A stretch of DNA of 64,000 bases from Dokdonella sp. (lineage in GTDB: Bacteria; Pseudomonadota; Gammaproteobacteria; Xanthomonadales; Rhodanobacteraceae). Numbering within the stretch: position 1 is the stretch's first letter; every line of letters begins with the position of its first letter. The DNA is taken from positions 62,001-126,000 of the forward strand of contig NZ_JAHCAS010000002.1 of assembly GCF_019634775.1 (NCBI RefSeq). Reading direction: 5' to 3'. This document shows, one piece after another, positions 1-9,921 of the stretch. A program made the translations under genes and the position numbers. The notes under the pieces were generated by a model. That model did no database searches. It was not told the origin of the DNA and saw only the letters and a program-made list of their open reading frames with translations.

Positions 1-50
1 TCCCGGTGCAGGCCGGACCTGGTGCCCTCGCCCTGACAATGGATCGATCG

Positions 51-1172
51 ATGGATCTGCTCGCTGACACCTTGAAGCATCTGCGTGCGCTGGTCGGATT
101 CGACACGCGCAATCCGCCGCGCGCGATCGATGCGGGCGGCATATTCGCGTACCTGTGCGCGAACCTGCCGGGCTTCGAGTGTACGGTCACCGACCATGGC
201 GCCGGTGCGGTCAGCCTGCATGCCGTGCGTGGCCGGCCAAAGCGGCTGTTCAACGTGCACCTCGACACCGTGCCCGATTCGCCGCACTGGTCGGCAAGCC
301 CGTTCGAGCTGCGCCTGACCGACGATCGTGCGATCGGTCTCGGTGCTTGCGACATCAAGGGGGCCGCCGCCGCCCTCGTCGCCGCCGCCAACGCCAGCGA
401 TGGCGATGCCGCGTTCCTGTTCAGCAGTGACGAGGAGGCCAACGATCCACGTTGCATCGAAGCCTTCCTGCGCGCCCATCCTGCCACTCCGAACAGCGAA
501 TCGCGGACTCCTGCCGTCGTGCTTGTCGCCGAACCGACCCGCGCCGAGGCCGTGCTCGCGCACCGCGGCATCAGCTCGGTGCTGATGCGCTTCGGCGGTC
601 GTGCCGGGCACGCCTCGGGCCGGCAGTCTGGCGCCGACAGCGCCCTGCACCAGGCGGTTCGCTGGGGCCAGCGCGCGCTCGACCATGTCGAATCGCTTGC
701 CCACGAACGTTTCGGCGGGCTCACCGGCCTGCGCTTCAACATCGGCCGCATCGATGGCGGGATCAAGGCCAACGTGATCGCGCCGACCGCTGAATTGCGC
801 TTCGGCTTCCGCCCGTTGCCATCGACCGACATCGATGCGCTGCTGGCCACGTTCCGCGCGTTCGCCGAGCCCGAGCCGGTCGAGTTCCGCGAGACCTTTC
901 GCGGACCGAGCCTGCCGGGCGGTGCGATCGCCGAAGCCGAGGCGCGCCGCCTCGCAGCACGCGACGCCGCCGATGCGCTCGGGTTGCCGGTCGGCAACGC
1001 AGTCGATTTCTGGACCGAGGCATCGCTGTTCTCGCAGGCCGGCTACACCGCCATCGTCTACGGACCTGGCGACATCGCCCAGGCGCACAGCGCCGACGAA
1101 TGGGTCGCACTCGAACAACTCCGGCAGTACGCCACCACCGTGCATGGGATCATCGATGATGGAAACGCATAG
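51..1172 (+). CDS. argE: N-acetylornithine/N-acetylcitrulline deacetylase (M20 peptidase family)
   Basis: This cytosolic metal-dependent amidohydrolase removes the acetyl group from an acetylated intermediate of arginine synthesis. The M20 metal-site motifs are visible: [10 protein letters not shown] near residue 70, [12 protein letters not shown] near 100 and FSSDEEAND near 125. I chose the ATG at 51, which gives 373 residues and begins just before the conserved helix; an ATG at 39 and a GTG at 6 are in frame. The stop overlaps the start of the fused argBA gene by 14 bases. In Xanthomonas the enzyme in this position works on N-acetylcitrulline, because that lineage uses acetylornithine carbamoyltransferase. 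The upstream genes that would confirm this lie outside the window, so the exact substrate is inferred. Confidence 0.9.
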   Translation: MDLLADTLKHLRALVGFDTRNPPRAIDAGGIFAYLCANLPGFECTVTDHGAGAVSLHAVRGRPKRLFNVHLDTVPDSPHWSASPFELRLTDDRAIGLGACDIKGAAAALVAAANASDGDAAFLFSSDEEANDPRCIEAFLRAHPATPNSESRTPAVVLVAEPTRAEAVLAHRGISSVLMRFGGRAGHASGRQSGADSALHQAVRWGQRALDHVESLAHERFGGLTGLRFNIGRIDGGIKANVIAPTAELRFGFRPLPSTDIDALLATFRAFAEPEPVEFRETFRGPSLPGGAIAEAEARRLAARDAADALGLPVGNAVDFWTEASLFSQAGYTAIVYGPGDIAQAHSADEWVALEQLRQYATTVHGIIDDGNA

Positions 1173-2475
1173 GCAGACGCGGCAGACGATCGTGCGCCTG
1201 CTGTCGAGCATGGCCAGCGCGAAGGAAATCTCGCAGTATCTCAAGCGCTTCTCGCAGGTCGATGCGAAGCGCTTCGCCGTGGTCAAGGTTGGCGGCGCCG
1301 TGCTGCGCGACGATCTGGAAGCGCTGACCTCGTCACTGGCCTTCCTGCAGGAAGTCGGCCTCACGCCAATCGTCGTGCACGGCGCCGGTCCGCAGCTCGA
1401 CGAGGAACTTGCCGCTGCCGGCATCGAAAAACACACCGTCAACGGCCTGCGCGTGACCTCGCCCGCGGCGCTGGCCATCGTGCGTCGCGTCTTCCAGGCG
1501 CAGAACCTCAAGTTGGTCGAGGCCCTGCAGGAGTCCGACGCACGCGCGACCTCGATCATGTCCGGCGTATTCGAGGCGGACTACCTCGACCGCGACACCT
1601 ACGGGCTCGTCGGTCAGGTCACTCGCGTCAATCTGGCGCCGATCGAAGCCAGCCTCAACGCCGGCTCGATCCCGGTCATCGCCAGCATGGGTGAAACCAG
1701 CGGCGGACAGATCCTCAACGTCAACGCCGATTTCGCCGCCAACGAGCTCGTGCAGGTGCTGCAGCCATACAAGATCATCTTCCTGACCGGCACCGGCGGC
1801 CTGCTCGACGACCAGGGCAAGGTGATCGATTCGATCAACCTGTCCACCGAGTACGAGCACCTCATTGCGCAGCCGTGGATCAACGGCGGCATGCGCGTGA
1901 AGATCGAGCAGATCAAGGACCTGCTCGATCGGCTGCCGCTGACTTCCTCGGTTTCGATCACCAAGCCCGCGGAACTGGCCAAGGAGTTGTTCACGCACAA
2001 GGGCTCGGGAACTCTCGTGCGTCGTGGCGAGAAGGTGCAGTGCGCGACCTCGTGGAGCGACCTCGATCTCGCACGCATGCGTTCGCTGATCGAATCGAGC
2101 TTCGGCCGGACCCTCGTCGACAACTATTTCGAGCGCACACGCCTGCACCGCGCCTATGTCAGCGAAAACTACCGTGCGGCGCTGATCCTCACCGAGGAGG
2201 AAGGCATCGCCTATCTCGACAAGTTCGCCGTGCTCGATGATGCCCAGGGCGAGGGCCTTGGCCGCGCGGTCTGGCAGGTCATGCGCGAGGACAATCCGCG
2301 TCTGTTCTGGCGCTCGCGCCATGGCAATTCAGTCAATCCGTTCTACTACGCCGAATCGGATGGCTGCTGGAAGCAGGAGAAATGGAAGGTGTTCTGGTAC
2401 GGCATCGATGACTTCGACCTGATCCGCCGCTGCGTCGAGCACTGCGCGCAACGGCCGCCGACCCTGCTCGGCTGA
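1159..2475 (+). CDS. argB: Bifunctional N-acetylglutamate kinase/N-acetylglutamate synthase
   Basis: One 438-residue chain carries an amino-acid kinase domain (about residues 35-290, KVGG near 43 and [10 protein letters not shown] near 75) followed by a GNAT acetyltransferase domain. It would therefore both make N-acetylglutamate and phosphorylate it, the first two steps to arginine. The kinase-GNAT fusion is the known NAGS-K form of Xanthomonadales and is related to vertebrate NAGS. The ATG at 1159 overlaps the end of argE, so translation is probably coupled. argC follows 19 bases downstream, after a weak GGAGA-like ribosome site. The family is certain. The symbol argB is used because the kinase domain comes first; argA/argB and argAB are also in use. 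Confidence 0.93.
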   Translation: METHRQTRQTIVRLLSSMASAKEISQYLKRFSQVDAKRFAVVKVGGAVLRDDLEALTSSLAFLQEVGLTPIVVHGAGPQLDEELAAAGIEKHTVNGLRVTSPAALAIVRRVFQAQNLKLVEALQESDARATSIMSGVFEADYLDRDTYGLVGQVTRVNLAPIEASLNAGSIPVIASMGETSGGQILNVNADFAANELVQVLQPYKIIFLTGTGGLLDDQGKVIDSINLSTEYEHLIAQPWINGGMRVKIEQIKDLLDRLPLTSSVSITKPAELAKELFTHKGSGTLVRRGEKVQCATSWSDLDLARMRSLIESSFGRTLVDNYFERTRLHRAYVSENYRAALILTEEEGIAYLDKFAVLDDAQGEGLGRAVWQVMREDNPRLFWRSRHGNSVNPFYYAESDGCWKQEKWKVFWYGIDDFDLIRRCVEHCAQRPPTLLG

Positions 2476-2494
2476 ATCGGATGGAGACTGTGGC

Positions 2495-3469
2495 ATGACC
2501 GCGAAGAAGAATCTCGGCATCGTCGGCGCACGCGGCCATACCGGCGCGGAGCTGATCCGACTGGTCGCCGGTCATTCGCAGCTCGCCCTGGCGTTCGTCT
2601 CGTCACGCGAGCTGGATGGCCAGCGTGTGTCCGATCATGTCGGATGGTTCAGTGGCGATCTTCGCTACGAGAATCTCGATGCGGGCGCAGTCGCGGCGAA
2701 AGGGGCCGATGCGGTCGTGCTGGCCCTGCCGAACGGCAAGGCCAGCGGCTACGTGCAGGCGCTCGACAGCGTCGCCGCGGATACGGTGATCGTCGACCTG
2801 TCAGCCGATCATCGCTTCGACGACCGCTGGTACTACGGTCTGCCAGAACTGACCCGCGGGCAGTATCGCGGCCAGCGCCGTATCGCCAATCCGGGCTGCT
2901 ATGCGACGGCGATGCAGTTGGCGATTGCGCCGCTCGCCGGTTGCCTGGCCGGACCGCCGCAATGCTTCGGCGTGTCCGGTTACTCGGGCGCGGGCACCAC
3001 GCCGTCGGACAAGAACGACATCGCCAAGCTGCGCGACAACCTCATGCCGTACGCCCTGGTCGATCATCTGCACGAGCGCGAGGTTTCGCGCCAGCTCGGC
3101 CTGCCGGTCGAGTTCATCCCGCATGTCGCGCCGCACTTCCGCGGCATCACGATGACGGTCAATCTGTGGTTGCAGGAGCCGATGACGCGCGAGGCGATCC
3201 GCGGGCGCTACGTTGAACGCTATGCGGACGAACCGCTGGTCGCGGTCGTCGACGACGCCCCCTGGGTCAGCCGCATCGCCGGCCGTCATGGCGTCGAGAT
3301 CGGCGGTTTTGCGGTTGCGCCGGGCGGACGTCGCGTGGTCATCGTCGCCACCCTCGACAACCTGCTCAAGGGCGCCGCCACCCAGGCGATGCAGAACCTC
3401 AATCTCGCGCTCGGCTTCGATGAGTTCGCGGGGATTCCACTGCAACACGAAGGGGAGGCCGCGGCATGA
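2495..3469 (+). CDS. argC: N-acetyl-gamma-glutamyl-phosphate reductase
   Basis: This NADPH-dependent reductase turns acetylglutamyl phosphate into the semialdehyde, the third step of arginine synthesis. The N-terminal nucleotide-binding signature GARGHTGAE lies at residues 11-19. The catalytic cysteine is in [10 protein letters not shown] at about residue 135. The length of 324 residues fits the short ArgC type of this clade. The gene lies between the kinase fusion and argH, and its stop overlaps the argH start by four bases (ATGA), so the genes form one operon. Confidence 0.95.
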   Translation: MTAKKNLGIVGARGHTGAELIRLVAGHSQLALAFVSSRELDGQRVSDHVGWFSGDLRYENLDAGAVAAKGADAVVLALPNGKASGYVQALDSVAADTVIVDLSADHRFDDRWYYGLPELTRGQYRGQRRIANPGCYATAMQLAIAPLAGCLAGPPQCFGVSGYSGAGTTPSDKNDIAKLRDNLMPYALVDHLHEREVSRQLGLPVEFIPHVAPHFRGITMTVNLWLQEPMTREAIRGRYVERYADEPLVAVVDDAPWVSRIAGRHGVEIGGFAVAPGGRRVVIVATLDNLLKGAATQAMQNLNLALGFDEFAGIPLQHEGEAAA

Positions 3470-4758
3470 GCGGATTGCTCTGGCAGAAGTCCGGCGTCGA
3501 GGTCGACGCGCGCATCATGCGTTTCCTCGCCGGCGACGACGTGATCCTCGATCGCGAGTTTTTCCTTTACGACATCGAGGCGAGCAAGGCGCATGTCGAG
3601 GGGCTGGCGCGCATCGGCATCGTGGCAGCCGACGAGGCCGTGGCACTCGCGCGCGAGCTCGACACATTGGCGACAGACTTCCGTAGTGGCGCTTTCGTTC
3701 TCGATGAGCGCCACGAGGACGGCCATTCGGCGATCGAGGCGCGCCTGACCGAACGTCTCGGCGACCCCGGCCGGCGCGTGCACACCGGGCGCAGCCGCAA
3801 CGACCAGATCCTTGTCGCGACGCGGCTGTGGCTGAAGGCGAAGCTCGATGAACTCGGCGCGACCTGTCGCACGATTGCCGCAACGTGCCTCGACCGGGCC
3901 GCGCGCGAATCACTGCCCATGCCCGGTTACACGCACATCCAGCGCGCCGTGGTGTCGTCGACGGCGATGTGGTTCGCCGGTTTCGCCGAAGCCTTCATCG
4001 ACGACGCCTGGCGCGCCCGCCAGACCCTCGACCTGGTCGACGCCAATCCACTCGGCACGGCGGCGGGATATGGCGTCAACCTGCCGCTCGATCGCGCCCA
4101 CACCACCATGCGCCTCGGCTTCGCGCGCATGCAGGTCAGCCCGATCTATGCCCAGCTCTCGCGGGGCAAGTTCGAGATTGCCGCGCTTGATGCACTCGGC
4201 GCGGCCACACTCGACCTGCGCCGCCTGGCCTGGGATCTGTCGTTGTTCACGACTGCGGAGTTCGGCTTCGTGACGCTGCCCACCCGCTACACCACGGGCA
4301 GCTCGATCATGCCGAACAAGCGAAACCCCGATGTCGTCGAACTGATGCGCGCGACCCACGCCAGCGTCGCTGCCGCGCGCGCGGAGATCGACAACCTGCT
4401 GTCGTTGCCCTCCGGCTACCAGCGCGACCTCCAGCTCGGCAAGGGTTCGATCGTGCACGGCTTCGGCCGCGGCCTCGCCGCGCTCGCCCTGTTGCCCGAC
4501 CTGATTGCCGGGTTCGATTGGAACGAAGCGGCGATGCGCGCCGCGATCGAGCCATCGATGCATGCCACCGACGTCGCCATCGAGGCGGCGATCGCCGGCG
4601 TGCCGTTCCGCGAGGCCTACCGCGCCGCCGCCGATTCCGGCACGGGCAGTGGCGCAGGGCGCACAGCCGAATCAAGCCTCAACGCGCGCACCTCGCCCGG
4701 CTCAGGCCACGACCTGCGCCTCGACGAACTGCGCGCGCGCCTGGCGGCGTTGTCGTGA
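3466..4758 (+). CDS. argH: Argininosuccinate lyase
   Basis: This enzyme splits argininosuccinate into arginine and fumarate, the last step of the pathway. The superfamily signature [12 protein letters not shown] is present near residue 280 and TGRSRNDQ near 105. At 430 residues it is shorter than the E. coli protein and matches the Xanthomonas form. The C-terminal tail after residue 400 is Ser/Gly-rich and looks like a loose extension. It is coupled to argC. A dispersed palindrome sits between it and proB. Confidence 0.95.
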   Translation: MSGLLWQKSGVEVDARIMRFLAGDDVILDREFFLYDIEASKAHVEGLARIGIVAADEAVALARELDTLATDFRSGAFVLDERHEDGHSAIEARLTERLGDPGRRVHTGRSRNDQILVATRLWLKAKLDELGATCRTIAATCLDRAARESLPMPGYTHIQRAVVSSTAMWFAGFAEAFIDDAWRARQTLDLVDANPLGTAAGYGVNLPLDRAHTTMRLGFARMQVSPIYAQLSRGKFEIAALDALGAATLDLRRLAWDLSLFTTAEFGFVTLPTRYTTGSSIMPNKRNPDVVELMRATHASVAAARAEIDNLLSLPSGYQRDLQLGKGSIVHGFGRGLAALALLPDLIAGFDWNEAAMRAAIEPSMHATDVAIEAAIAGVPFREAYRAAADSGTGSGAGRTAESSLNARTSPGSGHDLRLDELRARLAALS

Positions 4759-4783
4759 AAACCGTTTGCTCCCTCCACCCGCC

Positions 4784-4861
4784 CGGCAGGAGCCCCTGCA
4801 GGCGCGATGCTTCCACGCATCTCGAAAGAAAAGCATCGCCCCTGAAGGGGCTCGTACAGGT
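4784..4861. repeat. Dispersed palindromic repeat, GGAGCCCC type (copy 1)
   Basis: The two arms AGGAGCCCCTGCAGGCGCGA and the complementary AAGCATCGCCCCTGAAGG surround a short A-rich loop and can form a long hairpin. The same core (GGAGCCCC...GGGGCGATGCTTT) returns near 61180 and 62700. It looks like a REP-type intergenic repeat. It lies between argH and proB, where it could attenuate read-through or stabilise the upstream message. Confidence 0.7.
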
Positions 4862-4891
4862 CGAGCGGGTTGCACCGGACGATCGCCGCCC

Positions 4892-6031
4892 ATGACACCG
4901 CATCGCTTCAGCGAACAGGCCCTGCCGCACTGGCGCCGCGCCGTACTCAAGGTCGGCAGCAGCCTGCTCGCCGCCAACGGCGGCGGGTTGAGTCCGCGCC
5001 ATGCCCTCGGACTCGCACAGTTCGTGTCGGCCAGCCTGGCGGCCGGACGCGAAGTCGTGGTCGTTTCGTCCGGCGCGGTGGCAGCCGGCCGTGCGATCGT
5101 GCCGAGAGCAGCCGAAGCCGGCGCGGCAATGGCAGCGCGGCAGGCGCTTGCGGCACTCGGCCAGGCCCAACTGATCGGGCTCTGGCAACGCTTCTTCGAA
5201 CGTCCGGTCGCGCAGGTTCTGCTGACCCACGACGACCTGCGCAACCGCCGCCGCTACCTCAATGCGCGCGCCACGCTCAACGAACTGTTGCGCCTCGGTA
5301 CGCTGCCGGTGGTCAATGAGAACGACACCGTGTCGGTGGATGAGCTGAAACTCGGCGACAACGACAACCTTGCCGCGATCGTCGCCGCCCTCGTCGATGC
5401 CGAGGTGCTGTTCATCGCCACCGACATCGATGGTTTGTACAGTGCCGATCCGCGTATCGATGCCCACGCGCGCGCGATCGACGAAGTCGCCGCACTCGGG
5501 CCGGAGATTTTCGCCATGGCTGGCGGCAGTGGCAGTGCGGCTGGAACCGGCGGCATGCGCACCAAGCTCGAGGCGGCTTCCAAGGCCGCAGCCGCCGGCA
5601 TAGAGACGATCCTCTTCAATGGCACCGACGCCGAAGCCGTGCGCCTGCTCGGCCAGGGCCGCCTGCGCGGCACGCGCCTGCGCGCCGGACAAACGCGCGT
5701 CGCTGCGCGCAAGTACTGGTTGCGCCATGTGCCGGCGGTGCCGGGCGCGATCATCGTCGATACCGGCGCGGTGCGTGCCCTCGTCGACAAGGGGGCGTCG
5801 CTGTTGCCCGGCGGCGTGACCGGCACCGAAGGCGAGTTCGCGCGCGGCGACATGGTCGAGATCCGCTGCCGTGACGAGGCTGGTGAACGCACGGTCGCGC
5901 GCGGCGTGAGCCAGTATTCGGCGGTCGACATCCGCCGCATCGCGCGCCGGCACACCCGCGACATTGATGGCGTGCTCGGTTACAACTACGGCGAGAACAT
6001 CGTCCATCGCGACGACATGGTGCTGCTGTGA
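4892..6031 (+). CDS. proB: Glutamate 5-kinase with C-terminal PUA domain
   Basis: This enzyme phosphorylates glutamate on its gamma-carboxyl, the committed and proline-inhibited step of proline synthesis. The amino-acid kinase domain starts with [12 protein letters not shown] near residue 15 and holds [12 protein letters not shown] and [16 protein letters not shown] domain fills residues about 275-379. I chose the ATG at 4892 because the conserved kinase start begins 15 residues later; a longer frame upstream only reads through argH and the repeat. The stop overlaps the proA start. Continuation of an arg cluster into proBA is known from Xanthomonas. Confidence 0.95.
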   Translation: MTPHRFSEQALPHWRRAVLKVGSSLLAANGGGLSPRHALGLAQFVSASLAAGREVVVVSSGAVAAGRAIVPRAAEAGAAMAARQALAALGQAQLIGLWQRFFERPVAQVLLTHDDLRNRRRYLNARATLNELLRLGTLPVVNENDTVSVDELKLGDNDNLAAIVAALVDAEVLFIATDIDGLYSADPRIDAHARAIDEVAALGPEIFAMAGGSGSAAGTGGMRTKLEAASKAAAAGIETILFNGTDAEAVRLLGQGRLRGTRLRAGQTRVAARKYWLRHVPAVPGAIIVDTGAVRALVDKGASLLPGGVTGTEGEFARGDMVEIRCRDEAGERTVARGVSQYSAVDIRRIARRHTRDIDGVLGYNYGENIVHRDDMVLL

Positions 6032-7308
6032 TGAGTGCCTCGACGATCCGTAGCGAAGCCATCGCCTGCCGCGAGGCCGCGCGCGTGCTCGCGCGCATGA
6101 GCGCGGCGGAGAAATGTGCATTGCTGCTGGCCATGGCCGCGGCGCTCGAAGCCGATGCCACGGTGATCCTGGCGGCCAACGCCGAAGATATGTTGGATGC
6201 TCGGGGCAAGGGCGTTGCCCCGGCCATGCTTGATCGCCTGCGCCTCGACGAAACGCGCCTCGCCGGCATCGCCGCGGCCGTGCGCGAGGTCGCCGCGTTG
6301 CCCGATCCGGTCGGGATCGTGACGCGCCGCGAGACGCGCCCGAATGGGCTCCTCGTCGAACGCGTGCGCGTGCCACTCGGTGTAGTCGCGATGATCTACG
6401 AGGCGCGCCCGAACGTGACCGCCGACGCCGCCGCGCTGTGCATCAAGGCTGGCAACGGGGTAATCCTGCGAGGCGGGTCCGAAGCACTGCATTCGAATAC
6501 CGCGATCGCCACGGCCTTGCGACGCGCGCTGGTCGAGGCCGGTGTGGATGGTGCCGCGCTGACCCTGGTCACCGATCTCCGGCGCGAGACCATGGTCGAG
6601 ATGTTGCAGCTGGCCGACATTGTCGACCTCGCCATTCCGCGCGGGGGTGAAGGCCTGATCCGCTTCGTCGCCGAGCACGCGCGCGTGCCGGTGATCAAGC
6701 ACTACAAGGGCGTGTGCCATTTGTACGTCGACCGCGCCGCAGACATCGAACTCGCGCTCGGCCTGCTGGTTGATGGAAAGACCACGCGACCGAGCGCCTG
6801 CAATTCACTGGAGACCCTGCTCGTGCATGCCGGCATCGCCGCGGAGTTCCTGCCCGCGGCAGCAACCGAGCTCGGTGCACGCGGTGTCGAACTACGCGGT
6901 TGCGCGCGCACACAGGACATTCTGCCGTTCGTGCGCGCCGCGGACCCGGCCGACTACGCGGCCGAGTACCTCGATCTCGTCATCGCCGTGCGCGTCGTCG
7001 ACGATCTGGATGATGCGATCGCGCACATCGTGGAGTACGGCTCCGACCACACCGAAGTCATCGCCACCCAGGACGAGTCCGCCGCGCGGCGCTTCATCGA
7101 GGCGCTGCGCTCGGCCGTGGTCATGGTCAATGCCTCCTCGCGCTTCAGCGACGGCGGCGAACTCGGCCTGGGCGCCGAGATCGGCATCTCGACCACGCGC
7201 CTGCACGCCTACGGCCCGATGGGTGCGGAGGCGCTGACGATCGAGCGCTTTGTCGTGCGTGGGGTGGGGCAGGTGAGGCATTCGTTGAGCCTGGGGATTG
7301 GGGAATAG
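6031..7308 (+). CDS. proA: Gamma-glutamyl phosphate reductase
   Basis: This NADPH-dependent reductase uses the ProB product to form glutamate semialdehyde, which cyclises on the way to proline. It has an aldehyde-dehydrogenase fold, and the catalytic cysteine lies in [14 protein letters not shown] near residue 256. It is 425 residues long. The ATG at 6031 shares one base with the proB stop; a GTG three bases earlier is also possible. The last codons fall in a G-rich run described separately. Confidence 0.95.
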   Translation: MSASTIRSEAIACREAARVLARMSAAEKCALLLAMAAALEADATVILAANAEDMLDARGKGVAPAMLDRLRLDETRLAGIAAAVREVAALPDPVGIVTRRETRPNGLLVERVRVPLGVVAMIYEARPNVTADAAALCIKAGNGVILRGGSEALHSNTAIATALRRALVEAGVDGAALTLVTDLRRETMVEMLQLADIVDLAIPRGGEGLIRFVAEHARVPVIKHYKGVCHLYVDRAADIELALGLLVDGKTTRPSACNSLETLLVHAGIAAEFLPAAATELGARGVELRGCARTQDILPFVRAADPADYAAEYLDLVIAVRVVDDLDDAIAHIVEYGSDHTEVIATQDESAARRFIEALRSAVVMVNASSRFSDGGELGLGAEIGISTTRLHAYGPMGAEALTIERFVVRGVGQVRHSLSLGIGE

Positions 7309-7324
7309 GGAGTTGGGAGTTGGG
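7293..7324 (+). other. G-quadruplex-capable G-run
   Basis: Five runs of three or four G, separated by loops of three or four bases, cross the proA stop codon (7293-7296, 7300-7303, 7308-7310, 7315-7317, 7322-7324). This fits the usual G-quadruplex sequence rule. Similar GGGAAT-type fragments occur at 8953-8975 and, in complement, at 9009-9025 and 20112-20125, so it may be a remnant of a dispersed repeat. Folding is not shown. Confidence 0.5.
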
Positions 7325-7456
7325 AATGATTGGAGCCAAGCGGTTGCTCTCCACCGTTCCCCATTCCAAATTTTCGGCTCCAAGTGGTTCAATTCGCGCT
7401 TTCGCCCCACCGGGCAATCGGGATCGCGCGTCATTTTTCAGTCCACGCAACCATCG

Positions 7457-8949
<1,493 letters not shown>

Positions 8950-9027
8950 AAGCCGGGAATATGCAACGGGGAATCGGGATCGATCAGGGCTTGCTCTCGG
9001 TTTCTATCCATTCCCATTCCCGGCCCT

Positions 9028-9837
9028 TCACCCAATCGCCCGCCGAAAGTCGAGGTCGTAGCGCGCGCCGGCGGTGAGTGAGTGCAGGCGCAGGTTGGTG
9101 ATGCGGATCGGTGCGCCGTGGTCGAGTTCGGCGGCGTTGGAATCGCTCATCTCGCTCGGGTCGATCAGGGTGACTCCGCCGTGGCCGAGCACGTCGAGCA
9201 CGTTGTCCGGGCCGATCACGGCGACGGTCGCCGCGTCGATGCCGAGTCCGAGCGCGAACGGATTGAGCGCGAGTGCGGCGAGCAGGCGGCCGAGGCGGTC
9301 GCTGGCATGACCGCCCTGGTCGATGACGACGCGGTTGGTCAGGCCGAGGCCGGGCGCCAGAGAGCTGCCACCCATGCGCGGCGTCGGCCCCGGTGCACCG
9401 GCGGCAAGCATGTGCTCGCACAGCACGGCGGCACCGGCGCCGATCCCGCAGACGACCATGCCCGAGGCATTGCGCCGGCGCAGCAGGCGAGCGAGCGAGG
9501 TGCCGCCGATCACGGTGCTGAGGCGCAATGGTTGAACGGCATCGAGGACGACCAGGTCGGCCTGTTCGACGAGGTCGAGCAATTCACGGTTCTCCGCGGC
9601 AGCGCGTGTAGCCAGGTCGAAGCGGTGTGGATTCGTGGTGCCTGCGGCGTACAGCAGGGTTTCCAGTTCGGTGTCGTCGTCCTCGCCGTCGACGGCGCGC
9701 ACCAGTACGATGCGTGGCGATTCGGCGGCATGGGCGAGGATACGGGTGAGCAGGGCCAGGGTGCGTGGGTCTGCACGAAGTTCGCCGCAGGCGATGATCG
9801 CGCCGCGCGTGTGTTCCGGGGCAAGTTTGGCGGGCAC
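9028..9837 (-). CDS. Cyanophycinase-like protein (peptidase S51 fold), catalytic residues lost
   Basis: The fold matches cyanophycinase. The nucleophile elbow usually written GTSAGA is here CGIGAGAAV (serine replaced by glycine, about residue 133). The family DQHF motif is DQGG (catalytic histidine replaced, about 175). The following SDRLGRLL matches well. GIDE is GIDA (glutamate replaced, about 202). So all three members of the Ser-His-Glu triad known in the family are gone while the surrounding sequence is kept. I set the start at the GTG at 9837. A longer frame to a GTG at 9891 would run into a repeat element. No cyanophycin synthetase is nearby. A binding or regulatory role is possible but not shown. 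Confidence 0.75.
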   Translation of the reverse strand: MPAKLAPEHTRGAIIACGELRADPRTLALLTRILAHAAESPRIVLVRAVDGEDDDTELETLLYAAGTTNPHRFDLATRAAAENRELLDLVEQADLVVLDAVQPLRLSTVIGGTSLARLLRRRNASGMVVCGIGAGAAVLCEHMLAAGAPGPTPRMGGSSLAPGLGLTNRVVIDQGGHASDRLGRLLAALALNPFALGLGIDAATVAVIGPDNVLDVLGHGGVTLIDPSEMSDSNAAELDHGAPIRITNLRLHSLTAGARYDLDFRRAIG

Positions 9838-9870
9838 GCTTGGGTTTCCGTGGGAGGCTCTGGATTTTAG

Positions 9871-9921
9871 GGATGCTCGGAGCGAATCCACAACGGCATC
9901 ACCGCATGGACTCGAGTATCC
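9871..9921. repeat. MITE-family element, degenerate short copy (copy E)
   Basis: The ends GGATGCTCGGAGCGAATCC and GGACTCGAGTATCC are degenerate forms of the ends of the better copies at 17217 and 57597, with the shared CACAACGGC core inside. Its right end touches the stop codon of the GGDEF/EAL gene (CTA at 9922-9924). The flanks TTAG and CTAG both fit the pattern YTAR. Confidence 0.55.

Noticed and set aside
9028..9837. A cyanophycin storage system
   Set aside because: The cyanophycinase-like protein lacks its triad and no cyanophycin synthetase gene is nearby.
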